Source: Aquarana catesbeiana
Taxonomy: Eukaryota > Chordata > Amphibia > Anura > Ranidae
NCBI RefSeq assembly: GCF_042186555.1
Contig: NC_133333.1
Span: 63,049,628-63,113,627, forward strand
DNA length: 64,000 nt
Reading direction: 5' to 3'
A program made the translations under genes and the position numbers. A model generated the notes under the pieces. The model was not told the DNA's origin, did no database searches, and worked only from the letters and a program-made list of their open reading frames with translations. Positions 46,556 through 56,918 of this stretch are shown piece by piece; position 1 is the first letter of the stretch, and every line of letters begins with the position of its first letter.

Positions 46556-48550
46556 TTTCTCCCCTTTCGGCAGGAGACTAACACAGGAGGAGACCCCAGA
46601 CGGGTTGACTCCGAAGTTAGTAAACAGCTCCAGTCCTCTACTGCCTGTACCCACACAGTACCCCAAACAAATCATCCCAAACAGTGCATTACTCACCCAG
46701 CCAACCTCTGCCTCTCTCAGAGAACATATCTGCCGCTGGGGAGAGGCCTGGACTGGCTCTTCTCCCTGGAGTCCTTTCTGCCGCTGGAGAGAAGACAGGG
46801 TGTCTGGGCTCACTCTGTCATGCTGTTGGGGATCGGGGCCCACTGCCCACCATCCCTGGGGTATACAGGTGGAGACTGAAGTCCCATCCACCTTCACAGG
46901 AAATCCATCCTCTGTTAGTTGAGGGCAGAGTCCAGCAGTCCTCGGCCCTGTTGCCAGCCCTTCTGCTGGAAACCCCACACCATCTGTTCCGGCTAACTGT
47001 TGGAGAGGGAGGCCGACTGCCCCGCCTCCCTGGAACTCTGTAGTTGTTGCCGGTGCTGGGCAGAGGTTGGTAACACTCTGCCCTGTTGCCAGCACTTCTG
47101 CTGGGGACTCCGCATCCTCTGCTCCGGCTAACTGTTGGGGCAGGAGGCTGGCTTCCTCCACTCCCAAACTGTGTAGCTGCCATTGGGGAGGTGAGCCGGC
47201 TGCTTCCTTTTCCATTCCCTCATCTGGCTGCTGGGACGACATGTCGATGGTACTGTCTCCCAGGTGCACGGATCTTTGCTGGGGAGGAAAGCCCACTTCC
47301 TCCACCCTGGCCAACTGTTGGGGAGGGACAACACACACCTCCTCTCCCTTCTCCCCCTGTATCTGCTGCTGGGAAGTGATTGCCATCTTCTCACCCTGAA
47401 CCTCCACAATTGCTGCAGGTGTGGGGCAGAGGTCTTGGACCCTCTGTCCGGTTGCCAGCACTTCTGCTGGGGGTTTGCCAGGTGGTTCCTCCTCTACAGA
47501 AACGTCTATTAAATCCCCAGTCTCTGGAATTGGTAAAAGTGTGGGACAGAGGTCTTGGACCCTCTGTTCAGTTACCAGATCTTCAGCTGGAGAAGTTTGT
47601 TTTAACTCCATAGATGCTGCTGGCAGAAAATCACATGTCCCTGTCAGTGTTGTGGGAGAAAGGCCGACTACCTCTTCTCTCAGGAAGGCTGAAGCCACTG
47701 TTGGTGCTGGGCAGAACACAGTGAACTTTGGCCCTGATAGCAGCTCTTCTGCTGGAGGCTCATCAGGTTGTTCTTCCTCAGCAGAAAAGTCTATCAAATC
47801 CCATGTATCTGCAACTGATGTCGGGGAATAGGGGTTCACCATCTCCTGTCCATGGAACCCAGAAGATGTTATCATTTCTGGACAGAGGTTAGCAGAGCTC
47901 TGCCCTGTTGTCAGCACTTCAGGTTTGGGGACGGCAATCTCCGGATTTTCCACTGCCGATTCTCTGGCATTCTGCTGAACTTGTTCTAGCAGTTTCCTGT
48001 ATGCCCTTTCCAGATGCTGTTCCTTCCTTAGCAAATGGTCCAGATCAGGTTTGAGCTCTGAGACCCCTGCAAGACCGAGCATAGACTCTCTATAGTCTCT
48101 CATGTCCTCAAGGTCAGGTTCCCCTTCATCGCCAAACATAAAAAGATCTGTAAGGTTCTCCCACAGCAATCCAGGGCCGCCAAAGTCATATCCCTCCGGA
48201 GAGCATTCTGTTGTCTCCCCTAAATATCCCTCCTCTGCGTGCCATTGCAGAGCCCGATATCGATTGTCCAGCTCTATCTCCTGCTGGACCAACCTGTCCA
48301 ACTCAGTCACCCATTGCTCCTGGGGCTGCTCTCCCAGGAATGCCATCCGCAATGCCCGTTGGTCACTGGCCCGTTGCTCTTGGGTTGGAAAGCACTTGCC
48401 CTGTTTTATACCAGCGAGACGGAGGGCTGCAATCCAGAGCTCCACCCGAATCAGCTGCCTGAGCTCCAGGTATTCATCCTCAGACACAGTCCTGGTGTAC
48501 GTTGAAAGGATGATCCGCAGCAGCCCCGGGAATTCTGATGCCAGGTCCAT
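46478..48550 (-). CDS. Unknown 690-residue protein of the non-autonomous LTR element
   Basis: A single uninterrupted frame from ATG 48550, 109 bases inside the 5' LTR, to a stop within the 3' LTR. I do not recognise a known domain. The first 220 residues look helical and charged (LRQLIRVELWIAALRLAG, ELDRLVQQEIELDNRYRALQ, ERAYRKLLEQVQQN), suggesting a coiled-coil or gag-like structural part. The middle is an acidic, proline-rich region with at least six repeats of the pattern PAE-x-L-x-T-x5-LCP (for example PAEVLATGQRVQDLCPTPA), with two copies of DLIDxSxEEE and three of QQLAxxExxxFP. The C-terminus has clustered cysteines. A gag-like packaging role is only an inference from position. Confidence 0.75.
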   Translation of the reverse strand: MDLASEFPGLLRIILSTYTRTVSEDEYLELRQLIRVELWIAALRLAGIKQGKCFPTQEQRASDQRALRMAFLGEQPQEQWVTELDRLVQQEIELDNRYRALQWHAEEGYLGETTECSPEGYDFGGPGLLWENLTDLFMFGDEGEPDLEDMRDYRESMLGLAGVSELKPDLDHLLRKEQHLERAYRKLLEQVQQNARESAVENPEIAVPKPEVLTTGQSSANLCPEMITSSGFHGQEMVNPYSPTSVADTWDLIDFSAEEEQPDEPPAEELLSGPKFTVFCPAPTVASAFLREEVVGLSPTTLTGTCDFLPAASMELKQTSPAEDLVTEQRVQDLCPTLLPIPETGDLIDVSVEEEPPGKPPAEVLATGQRVQDLCPTPAAIVEVQGEKMAITSQQQIQGEKGEEVCVVPPQQLARVEEVGFPPQQRSVHLGDSTIDMSSQQPDEGMEKEAAGSPPQWQLHSLGVEEASLLPQQLAGAEDAESPAEVLATGQSVTNLCPAPATTTEFQGGGAVGLPLQQLAGTDGVGFPAEGLATGPRTAGLCPQLTEDGFPVKVDGTSVSTCIPQGWWAVGPDPQQHDRVSPDTLSSLQRQKGLQGEEPVQASPQRQICSLREAEVGWVSNALFGMICLGYCVGTGSRGLELFTNFGVNPSGVSSCVSLLPKGEKCHGPGRSRGYWRGLCASLLPTDYGP

Positions 48551-48658
48551 ATCTCCGCTGGGGTGACTGAAGTCTGCTATGCTGATCTTGGATCCAGTTG
48601 GAGGTTTGGATGTCCCAGACTTCAGACTTCAGGAAGCTTTCCCGCTGCTTGCCACCAA

Positions 48659-49313
48659 TGTCACGGAACGTCCCACACTCCGCTTGAGTGCTTCCGTCAT
48701 ATACCGCTTCCTAAGTTCTGGAACACGAGTCCAATGGATCTGGCTATAGGAACCCCAAGAACTAGACAACACCAGTCTTGGAGTACATCAGAACTACCTT
48801 TATTTTGAGATCTCACAGACCTTTATACAGCAGGGATGACTCAAAGCTAACCTAATTAACATGACCTAATTTACTACAAAATGTACCCAGACCAGATGAC
48901 AGTCTTGTGGGCACCGAGCTTCACACATTAATACAATTAACAATACAAACAACAATCTCCCCCCTCCTCAGCCTAGACCATTCGTCTATTAGCCAGGGCT
49001 GGTGGCTAATGTGATCAGCTCTCTCAATTAACATAAACACATGTTGATAACACCAGCATCTCCTCACAGGATGTGTCCCAACAGAATGAATCAGTCTTAT
49101 CAGCAGGGGGCTGCTGGAGGAATCCCCCCTCCCTCTTCAGGGACACAAATATACAGTAAGGAGTCCCCATACAATATATACATGACTGAGTCCGATTAAT
49201 ACAGTTCAGACTGGATTTCTCATTCACCTCAAATGCTAGGGCCCATAATCGGTGGGCAACAGGCTTGCACACAGTCCTCTCCAATAGCCTCTGCTCCGGC
49301 CAGGTCCGTGACA
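48659..49313 (-). repeat. 5' LTR of the non-autonomous LTR element
   Basis: 655 bp, the same ends as the other LTR and nearly identical to it. Confidence 0.93.
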
Positions 49314-49318
49314 GTATC

Positions 49319-50356
49319 CCTGTCAACATCACGTTGGATCGTGGAGTTCAGTTTATGTCCAGATTTTGGAAATCCTTGTGTGAGGTTTTGGGCATTAAAC
49401 TCTGCCTATTATCTGCTTACCACCCCCAGACTAACGGCCAAACAGAGAGAACAATTCAGACGTTGGAGCAATATCTCCGATGTTTCTCTTCTTTTGCATA
49501 GGATGATTGGGCGTCTCTTTTGCCGTTAGCAGAATTCGCCTACAATAATTCAATACACTCTTCTATCAAGCAAACCCCCTTTTTTGCTAATTATGGGTTC
49601 CATCCATCTTTTTTGCCTGATGTCCCCCAAGAATCCTCAGTACCGGAAGTACAGGATCGTCTGGAATTCTGGAAAGTTAACAAGCTTTTCCTGCAAGAAG
49701 CTATCTCCAAGTCCCAAGTAGATGACAAGAGATTCTATGACAGAAGAAGAAGAGGTAATCTGGATCTGAAACCCGGAGAGAAGGTATGGCTATCTACCAC
49801 AAATCTAAACCTGGCCTGCCCTTTAAAGAAGCTAGGACCAAGATACATTGGCCCATTCCCTATTAAAAGAAGGATTAACGCCGTTGCTTTTGAGTTAAGC
49901 CTACCAGAGAATCTAAGAATTCATCCGGTGTTCCATGTGTCCCTCTTGAAACAATCTGTGGCTAATCCCTTTCCTGACTGAGAATCCGAGACTCCTACTC
50001 CTCTGTTGGTGGAAGGGAATGAGGAGTTCGAAGTGGAGGCTGTCCTGGATTGTAGGAAGAGAAGGGGCCAGACCCAGTTCCTTATCAAGTGGAAGGGCTA
50101 CGGCCCTGAAGATAATTCATGGGAACCCAGCTCCGATGTGCATGCTCCACGATTGGTTCAAGCCTACCTTTGCCTCCATCCTGAGAAAAAACCCTTAGTG
50201 GGCATCCGGAGGCTGCTCTTAAGGGGGGGCAATGTAAGGAAACCAGCAGAAATCGCCTGGCGCGTGCTGGTGCGCATGTGCGCACGCATGGGAGACCACA
50301 GATGCCTGTGCGCACTTGTGCCAATGGGCCTATTTAAAGGAGGCCCTAGCAACTGA
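49319..50356 (+). pseudogene. Gypsy 2 pol: C-terminal integrase and chromodomain
   Basis: Directly after the GTATC duplicate the integrase core resumes with the second aspartate in LDRGVQFMSRFW and the glutamate region AYHPQTNGQTERTIQTLEQYL. TAG at 49499 and TGA at 49979 interrupt the frame. Between them are FAYNNSIHSSIKQTPFFANYG and PRYIGPFPI. The chromodomain (about 50018-50160) has EVEAVLDCRKRRGQTQFLIKWKGYGPEDNSWEP, with the aromatic and acidic positions expected for binding modified histone tails. The frame runs on through the polypurine tract AAGGGGGGGCAA and stops inside the 3' LTR. Confidence 0.9.
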
Positions 50357-50952
50357 TCGGTGCTGACTGGTCTTCAGCTGTGTCCCTGTTACCCTGAACC
50401 TGTGTTATTCTGCCTGATTCCTGTTGCTGACCTTGGCTCCTGTTTACCCGGCTCTGAACTCTGTTATACCTGATCTCTGGTTCCTGATCCCGGCTTCCCA
50501 TCTGACCTGTCTCTGCCTGATGTTCCGGTACCCTGCTGCCCGCCTGTTGACGAACCCGGCTATCCCTGTGACCTGGCCCTGGTGCCCAGCTTGGCCCAGC
50601 ATAACTACCCGAGTGTCTGCAACTACAGTCCTGCCACCAGCTGCAACTTCCTGCTCTGCAATTACAGTCCTGCGACCAGCTATGACGTCCTGCTCTGCAA
50701 CTACAGTCCTGCGACCAGCTGCGACTTCCTGCTCTGCAATTACAGTCCTGCGATCAGCTGCGACTTCCTGCTCTGCAACTATAGTCCTGCGACCAGCTGC
50801 GACTTCCTGCAACAGGGTTCCTGGTTTCCACCTGCAGGCACTCGTGTGCCTCCTGTTCATTGGCTCCTTCTGTTTCACTCTCAGCGGGACCTGGACTGGA
50901 GATACAAGAGAGGCCAACCTCGTCAATTCAGTCTCCCTTCAGGTACGTGACA
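50233..50952 (+). repeat. Gypsy 2 3' LTR
   Basis: 720 bp, TGTAAGGAAACC to TACGTGACA, preceded by a purine tract. It has TATTTAAAGGAGG at 50331, the self-priming match at 50361-50371 and five to six 39-bp tandem units (about 50600-50815), more than the 5' LTR. Confidence 0.88.
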
Positions 50953-50957
50953 CTGTC

Positions 50958-52002
50958 ATCTTGGACAGTAAACTGGCGGTCCGACCTGGAAGGGCTAAAA
51001 AGGAGAAGGGCAGAAAACATGACGTTAGGGAATATGTCGATACCACCGTGGACCTGCCCCCCCTTCTCATACCCCACGTACCTAGAGCGTGAGGGCTGGC
51101 CGCAAGGAGGCAGTGACCTGTCCATGGCACCCTGGTGAACGAATAGGTGACGATCCTGCAGCCTTGTAGGAACACTCACACATCCTAGGAGAAAGGAGTA
51201 CAAATAGCAGTGCAGCTTCCCCTTTAAGAGCCATCTCAGCCCCCCCTCCCCCTGCACCATAGCCCCAAGCTGGAGCTTACCTTGACCTGAGAGCCTGGTG
51301 CCTGGAGGAGCTGTTGCAAGCTGCCCACAATAATCCTCAATATAACATGGTCTCACAGGGATTTAAATATCCCTGCTGTAATGACGTCACTGCCACGTCT
51401 GGACTGCTTCTGTACAGTGGCGACCTGCCATGGAGCACCTGTGCGGCCGCTGGGTCCCCGACCATACCACGCATGCACGAAACTAAGCCTCGGTTTAGTC
51501 CGAGGATCATGCATGCGCGGAAGTGAGCCTGAACCGAGACCCAGAAGAGGGAGTCGTGTCCTGGAATGCTCCTATTTTCCAGGCGCCATAGAGAAAAAAA
51601 GCAGAGAGAAAGGGAAAAAGAAAAGGGTACCTGAGGGGAGACAGACAAGGGGACATATATACAAAAACTGCTGCCATGGAGGGATCTTCAGACCTGTCAG
51701 CTGATCCACTAAGTCTGTGGATACAAAGGCCAACCCCACCACCGGACAGAGGCCTGGAGCCACGCACCTGCCCATGGCTGGGCCCTGGGCTATCCTGACA
51801 CCGCTAAAATGTATGCCCGGCATCAACCTTGATCGATTGGACATCCGTAAACGTAAGTGCATTGCTTGTAGGTCCGATGAGGAGGACAAAAAAGGAATGC
51901 AGTCTCTAGCGGTGATCTCAAATTTATGGGCGTGGGGTCCTATAGCATTGGAAAGGAGTCGGGTTTAACCCACACGTAGACTGCCGTGGAGTCTGTCAGG
52001 AA
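50958..52002 (-). mobile_element. DIRS 5' region: terminal repeat, leader and gag start
   Basis: From the right end inward: inverted terminal repeat (51966-52002), more terminal sequence similar to 37420-37500 reversed, then leader and a frame (51356-50958) ending in FSPSRSDRQFTVQDD at the Gypsy 2 insertion. This Arg/Ser-rich sequence fits the gag part left of the insertion. The exact gag start is not clear. Confidence 0.7.
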
Positions 52003-52511
52003 ATATATCTGAAACACTCTCAAATAGAAAGGTCCTATGGTGAATGGTATAACTTTTTTTATTTTATTCTTTTTATTAAGCTTTAAGATAAAATTACATC
52101 AACAAAGCCTATTGGGCATACCTAGGCTTGAATTGAAAACAAAAAAAAAGAAGAAAACCCCCCCCCCCAAAAAAAACACACAATTATAATTTATTAACAC
52201 AAGGCATTTGGTAACCAAGGCCTATGACGACTTCGTACATCGTAGCTGAAAGGTGCAAAGTAGACATCTGAGAATTGTCCCTCAGTGCACAAAACTCAGC
52301 AAGAGTAATGCTCAAAGGCAAAACAGTGCATACTATGGAGGCATTGCTGATGACTAGACAGTGTCCCTGGACTCTGTCCATATGTCCTATACCTTGGAGA
52401 ATTTTTGGGGGCATCCCCTAGATTAATAGGTAAATTTGTACAATGGGATAATTTTGTTGACAATAGACTTTCAATAATCTAAGGTAGGTGCCTGGGGAGA
52501 TTTCCATTTAA

Positions 52512-53457
52512 CCCCTTGCCGACCAGCGCACGACGATGTACGTCGGCACAACGGCACAGCGGGGCAAATGGGCGTACAGGTACGTCCCCTTTAAATCGCG
52601 GCATTGAGGGTACGCACGCGGGTCCGGCGGACTCGATGTCCGCCGGGGGCCCACGATCATGTCATGGTGTGGCAGAATGAGCAGATGCCTATGTAAACAA
52701 GGCATTTCCCTGTTCTGCCTAGCAACATGACAGAGATCTACCACTCCCTGTCATGGGGAGCAGTGATCTCTGTCATGTTCTAGTGAGACAATCCCACCCG
52801 CAGTTAGAATCACTCCCTAGGACACACTTAACCCCTTGATCGTCCCCTAGTGTTTAACCCCTTTCCTGCCAGTGTAATTTACACAGTAATCAGTGCATTT
52901 TTATAGCACTGATCGTTGTATAAATGACAATGGTCCTAAAATAGTGTCAAAAGTGTCCGATGTGTCTGCCATAATGTCGCAGTCACGATAAAAATCGCAG
53001 ATCGCCGCCATTACTAATAAAAAAAATTAATAATAAAAATGCCATAAATCTATCCACTATTTTGTAGACGCTATAACTTTTGCGCAAACCAATCAATATA
53101 CGCTTATTGCGATTTTTTTTTACCAAAAATATGTAGAAGAATGCATATCAGCCTAAACTGAGAAAGAAATTTGTTTTTTTATATATTTTTTGGGGGGGAT
53201 ATTTATTATAGCAAAAAGTAAAAAATATTGCTTTTTTTTCAAAACTGTCGCTCTTTTTTTGTTTATAGCGCAAAAATTAAAAGCCGCAGAGGTGATCAAA
53301 TACCACCAAAAGAAGGCTCTATTTGTGGGAAAAAAAGGACGTCAATTTTGTTTGGGTGCAACGTCGCACGACTGCGCAATTGCCAGTTAAAGTGACACAG
53401 TGCCGTATCGCAAAAGTGCTCTGGTCAGGAAGGGGGTAAATCCTTCCGGGGAAGTGG
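52512..53457 (+). mobile_element. TTAA-flanked non-autonomous transposon, copy 3
   Basis: The best-defined copy: 946 bp, TTAA at 52508-52511 and 53458-53461, starting CCCCTTGCCGACCAGCGC and ending CCGGGGAAGTGG. It interrupts the L1 ORF2 C-terminus region. Non-coding. Confidence 0.8.
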
Positions 53458-53991
53458 TTAAGGAGTATGGACTTATGTGCATAAAACAATAATATACCTA
53501 CTAGTATTCTTATTGCCCTGGAGGTAGCTAGTAAATGAACTAATCCTAAGATACATCCGTCTATTGATAGTGGCACTGCTACAGTAGTGACCTTGCAGAT
53601 ACAATGAGAAACAGCTGCCCAGAAGAGCTTTATACCAGGGCACTCCCAGAAAGCATGCAGGAAGGTGGCAGGATCTTCCATGCGTCTCCAGTGAGGAGTG
53701 TGAGGGGTAAATCCTATGTAAACTCTGGGGCATTAGATACATTCTGTGAAGAATTTTAAACTGTACTAGCCTGTCTCTAGCGGAGAACAGGCTACGCATG
53801 GGATAGTCCCATACGTCTTCCCAGTCCTCTGTATCTAGTTCTGGAACCTCTGCACGCCAGCACGCCAGGAGCCTATCTAAGCCGTCATGTATGGAGGGTT
53901 GCAGGGTCCTTTATATGGAGGAGAGTGGTTTCTCTAGTATGTCTGCATGTAGTAGGGATTACACTTTTGATAGAGTAATGGTTACAGACTG

Positions 53992-55246
53992 TGAAAGTGG
54001 AAACTCCTGCGCTGTCGGGGGGGGGGGGGGGGGGCTATGCTAAAAGGACACTGCTGCAACACCTAAGTACTGATCCAAGGCAGGACAAATGGGACAAAAG
54101 TGGGGGAAGATGGTAGTTGCGCTGTGATGAAGGGGGGGGGGGAAGCTACAAAGATGACTAAAGTGGCAAAGTGAACTAAAAAAGCAGAAACGGGCCAATG
54201 CATGAATAGATCCTACATGCTAAAAGAACATGGTGGGGATGCAGTGCAGTGCAACGTAGCTGATCAACATGACATGTTGCGGGCAGACAAAGCCTAATAT
54301 ATAAAGGTAATCGTGAAACAGTGACTGCTTGAATATAGCAAAACAAAAATGCATATACTAACACAAATAGGGTGAATAATGACACAATGCAAAAAAAAAA
54401 AAAATAAATAAATATATATAATGCAAGAAAAATATATGTGGGATAGTGCCCCATTAGCAAAAACGTGCCAGATCCTGGTGAACTACAAGTGACAAATCCC
54501 TAGGACAAACATGAATATTAGTTCTATCATCCAGTCCAAAAAACAAAAACACGTAATGAGAAACACAAAACAAGTCCAATCGTGTAGGGAGGGGGGATCT
54601 TCAGTGAGGACACCTCCGTGTTTGCAAGCCGCTTACCTTACAGCTGTAAGGTGTACAGCCTGTGTTGCAAATGACCCGCAGGTGTAGACGTTCCGTGTAT
54701 ACAGGCAGTGACAATGATGAACATGCCAAGCGAAATATAAAAAATAAAAAGTATACAGCATGTAAAATAACTCTGCAACGACCACAGTGGAGGGGGGGCA
54801 AGACACACACAGGGGGAGGTTGCACTCACTTTCATGAAGTGAGTGTGGGCATCAATCCACGAGCGCCGAGCTCGTATGCCTCAAGGAGTGTCACCAATCT
54901 GGAATCTGTCCCCGTGCCTGGAAACTGGAATATGTCCCCGTGCCTCTCTCCTCAGTGTTCGTCAGGTAGAGTAGTGATGTACAGTGTGAGGGGGAAAGAG
55001 ACGCACATAGCGTGATCCCATATAAAAGGTATATTTATTTATTAAAACAAGTCCAATCAACTTACATTTAAAACAATGCTGCAGTGCGTAGTAACTACGA
55101 GCGCCGAGCTCATCTCCTGTTGTTTGTCTATGGCAGCGTCCCGTGCTCCAATCCTAATGCATATCGTCACGTCACGTGACTTCTTCAGAGGATTCCTTCC
55201 CTCCCACCCCCCCCTTCATCACAGCGCAACTACCATCTTCCCCCAC
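53992..55246 (-). mobile_element. Non-autonomous element with 15-bp target duplication in L1
   Basis: AATGGTTACAGACTG flanks the insert at 53977-53991 and 55247-55261. The right-hand 38 bases (55209-55246) recur inverted at 54101-54140. There is no coding frame and no poly-A tail. A degenerate hammerhead-like motif lies near its right end. Long duplications plus internal inversion again suggest a Penelope-like non-autonomous element. Confidence 0.6.
55166..55200 (-). ncRNA. Degenerate hammerhead-like motif, copy 6
   Basis: Minus strand: CCTCTGAAGAAGTCACGTGAC followed by GTGACGATATG. The CTGAAGA box and a GTCACGTGAC stem are present, but the GAAAC box reads GTGAC. Probably a decayed remnant. 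Confidence 0.3.
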
Positions 55247-56429
55247 AATGGTTACAGACTGGTTACCAAATTGCATCTGAAAGGCATGTCGGAGCTGGAG
55301 ATATCTGAACAAATTCGAGTTGGGGGGGCATATTTGGTTTTAAGGATGTCAAAGGTCAGGAGCACACCCCCTTCACAAATTTGGCTAAGGTATTTAATCC
55401 CCCTAGAAGCCCACACAACAGGGTCAGGGAACAATGTGAATTGCTTAAGGGAGGGGTTAAGCCACAAAGGTGTATGAGGTGAAAAAGTATGTAAGGACTC
55501 TGGTGTTGAAGTTGCCACACCTTTATAACTGCTCTCAGACTGAGTAATTGGGAATAGGGCTGACTGGCCTCTATATAGTATGTTACGAAGTGCTTTATAA
55601 GAGCCAAGCTGCGCTGCCTCGAGCACAACAGCAGCATTGGTCTCGTCTGCCACCAACCGGTTGTGAGCCTGAGTAAGTAAAGCAACAATATAGTAAGTAA
55701 ATAAATTTGGGCACGCCAGTCCACCCTCATTCCAAGGTCTTTGCAGTATTGTCAGCCGAAACCCAGGTCTTTGCGATCCCCACAAAAAAGAGGTCATTAC
55801 AGATTTCCCTAAAGTATTTTCTAGGGATCCACACTGGGGCATGGCAAAGGACATACAGAATAGAGGGGAGCAACTTCATTTTAATAAGATTGATCCTGCC
55901 CATGAGGGAGAGGGGAAGGTGGGACCACACCGATAAACGTTGCTTCCTTAAAGTTAAGGGTGGCAGCAGATTCAGGGTAATATAGTCTTTTGCCGTGGAG
56001 GATAGCACTACCCCTAAGTATTTGGCAGAGGAGGTCCACTTTAGTGGTAAATCTGAATCAGTCTTGGCCTCCGCCTCTCGATCTATGGGCAGGATGAGGG
56101 ATTTATCCCAATTGACCTTCAGACCTGACAATGGAGAATACATGGAAAGCAATGCCAGGGTTTACTTAAGGGAGGGGCCGGGGTCTACCAAAAAGAGCAC
56201 CATGTCATCGGCACATAATGCCACTTTTTCACGAATGGCACCTACCTTTAATACTATTAATAAGGGCAGAATTACGTATGGCCTGAGCTATTGGCTCCAT
56301 CATGAGCGCAAATAGTGCCGGGGATAATGGGCATTCCTGTCTGATCCCCATTCCAATGGGAAACACTTCAGACAGTTCACCTCCCAGTCCACCGAGTCGA
56401 ATGCTTTCTCTATGTCAAGCAGGACCAGC

Positions 56430-56880
56430 AGGGCTTGTGCAAGGATTTTTGACACCCAAGACGAAACCTAATTTTGCCGTCCCCACCCCCCTTGCTCCTT
56501 CCCTGACTCCACCCCCTTTGCCCTGTCCATGTATGCCCCACCTTTTTATTTAAGTGCCCATCAAATATAGCCCACCAGCGCCCATCAAATGCAGCCTCAC
56601 CAGTGCCCATCAAATGCAGCCTCACCAGCGCCCATCAATGAATGTTTGCTTGCTTCCATTTCGGGAGTCGAGACACAAACAGTCTTCTGTTGCCGCTGCG
56701 CCTCTGACACTATGTGCAAACAGAGCGGTGGCTGCCTGCTGATGCTGAGACTTAGTTGCTTGCTGCAGAGAAAAGAGAGTAGGAACACCATTGGCCGGGC
56801 TTCCTAGGCAGCAGTGCGCCCTAGGCAGCTGCCTAGTTTGCCTAGTGGTAACACCGGCCCTGAGGACCAGGACCCTAAAG
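56430..56880 (-). mobile_element. Short repeat with a 3-4 unit GCCCATCAAATGCAGC array
   Basis: Between two pieces of L1 RT. On the minus strand it begins CAGGGCCGGTGTTACCACTAGG and ends near AAAAATCCTTGCACAAGCCC. Units of about 30 bases containing GCCCATCAAATGCAGCCTCACCAG lie at 56545-56635. The unit shares GCTGCATTTGATGGGCAC with the large minisatellite at 57460-59980. Confidence 0.5.
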
Positions 56881-56918
56881 GGTGGTTTACTAGGGGGGAG
56901 CTGAAAGTGCATCAGAAC

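Larger units (their letters stand above)
45901..49313 (-). mobile_element. Young non-autonomous LTR retrotransposon
   Basis: Two 655-bp LTRs (45901-46555 and 48659-49313) flank a 2.1-kb internal region, with GTATC at 45896-45900 and 49314-49318. By eye I found a single difference between the LTRs (CCCCTCTCC against CCCCCCTCC), so the insertion is recent. On the minus strand it has a possible primer site TTGGTGGCAAGCAGCGG directly after the 5' LTR, one long open frame and a polypurine tract AAAGGGGAGAAA before the 3' LTR. No protease, RT or integrase is present, so mobility would depend on another element. A diverged relative lies at 8695-9680. Confidence 0.93.
41779..50952 (+). mobile_element. 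Gypsy chromovirus 2, interrupted and defective
   Basis: A plus-strand Ty3/Gypsy element with LTRs at 41779-42467 and 50233-50952 and CTGTC duplications. Gag, protease, RT, RNase H, integrase and chromodomain follow in order. A 3.4-kb non-autonomous LTR element (45901-49313) splits the integrase. Other lesions are stops at 43955, 49499 and 49979, a one-base deletion at about 44160, and YLGD in place of YLDD. It is related to Gypsy 1 at the protein level but has different LTRs. Confidence 0.93.
37378..52002 (-). mobile_element. DIRS retrotransposon, split by Gypsy 2
   Basis: The ends are inverted: TTTCCTGATGGACTCCATGGC at the left recurs reversed at the right end (51966-52002) and the match continues for about 100 bases. 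On the minus strand the element encodes a gag-type protein, reverse transcriptase with RNase H, and a tyrosine recombinase, the DIRS order. Removing Gypsy 2 (41779-50952) leaves about 5.4 kb, normal for a DIRS element, and rejoins the gag frame. The RT region is heavily mutated. Confidence 0.88.
53465..56430 (-). pseudogene. L1 ORF2, reverse transcriptase to C-terminus, fragmented
   Basis: Read right to left: LLDIEKAFDSVDWEV-type sequence near 56400; a long fragment (56152-55727) with LSGLKVNWDKSLILPI, KYLGVVLS and MGRINLIKMKLLPSILY; a fragment (55854-55262) with FLWGSQRPGFRLTILQRPWNEGGLACPN; and the C-terminal part (53799-53473) with RDRLVQFKILHRMYLMPQSLHRI and, one frame over, ATFLHAFWECPGIKLFW. 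The gap 53992-55246 is a separate insertion. Multiple frameshifts make it dead. Confidence 0.8.
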
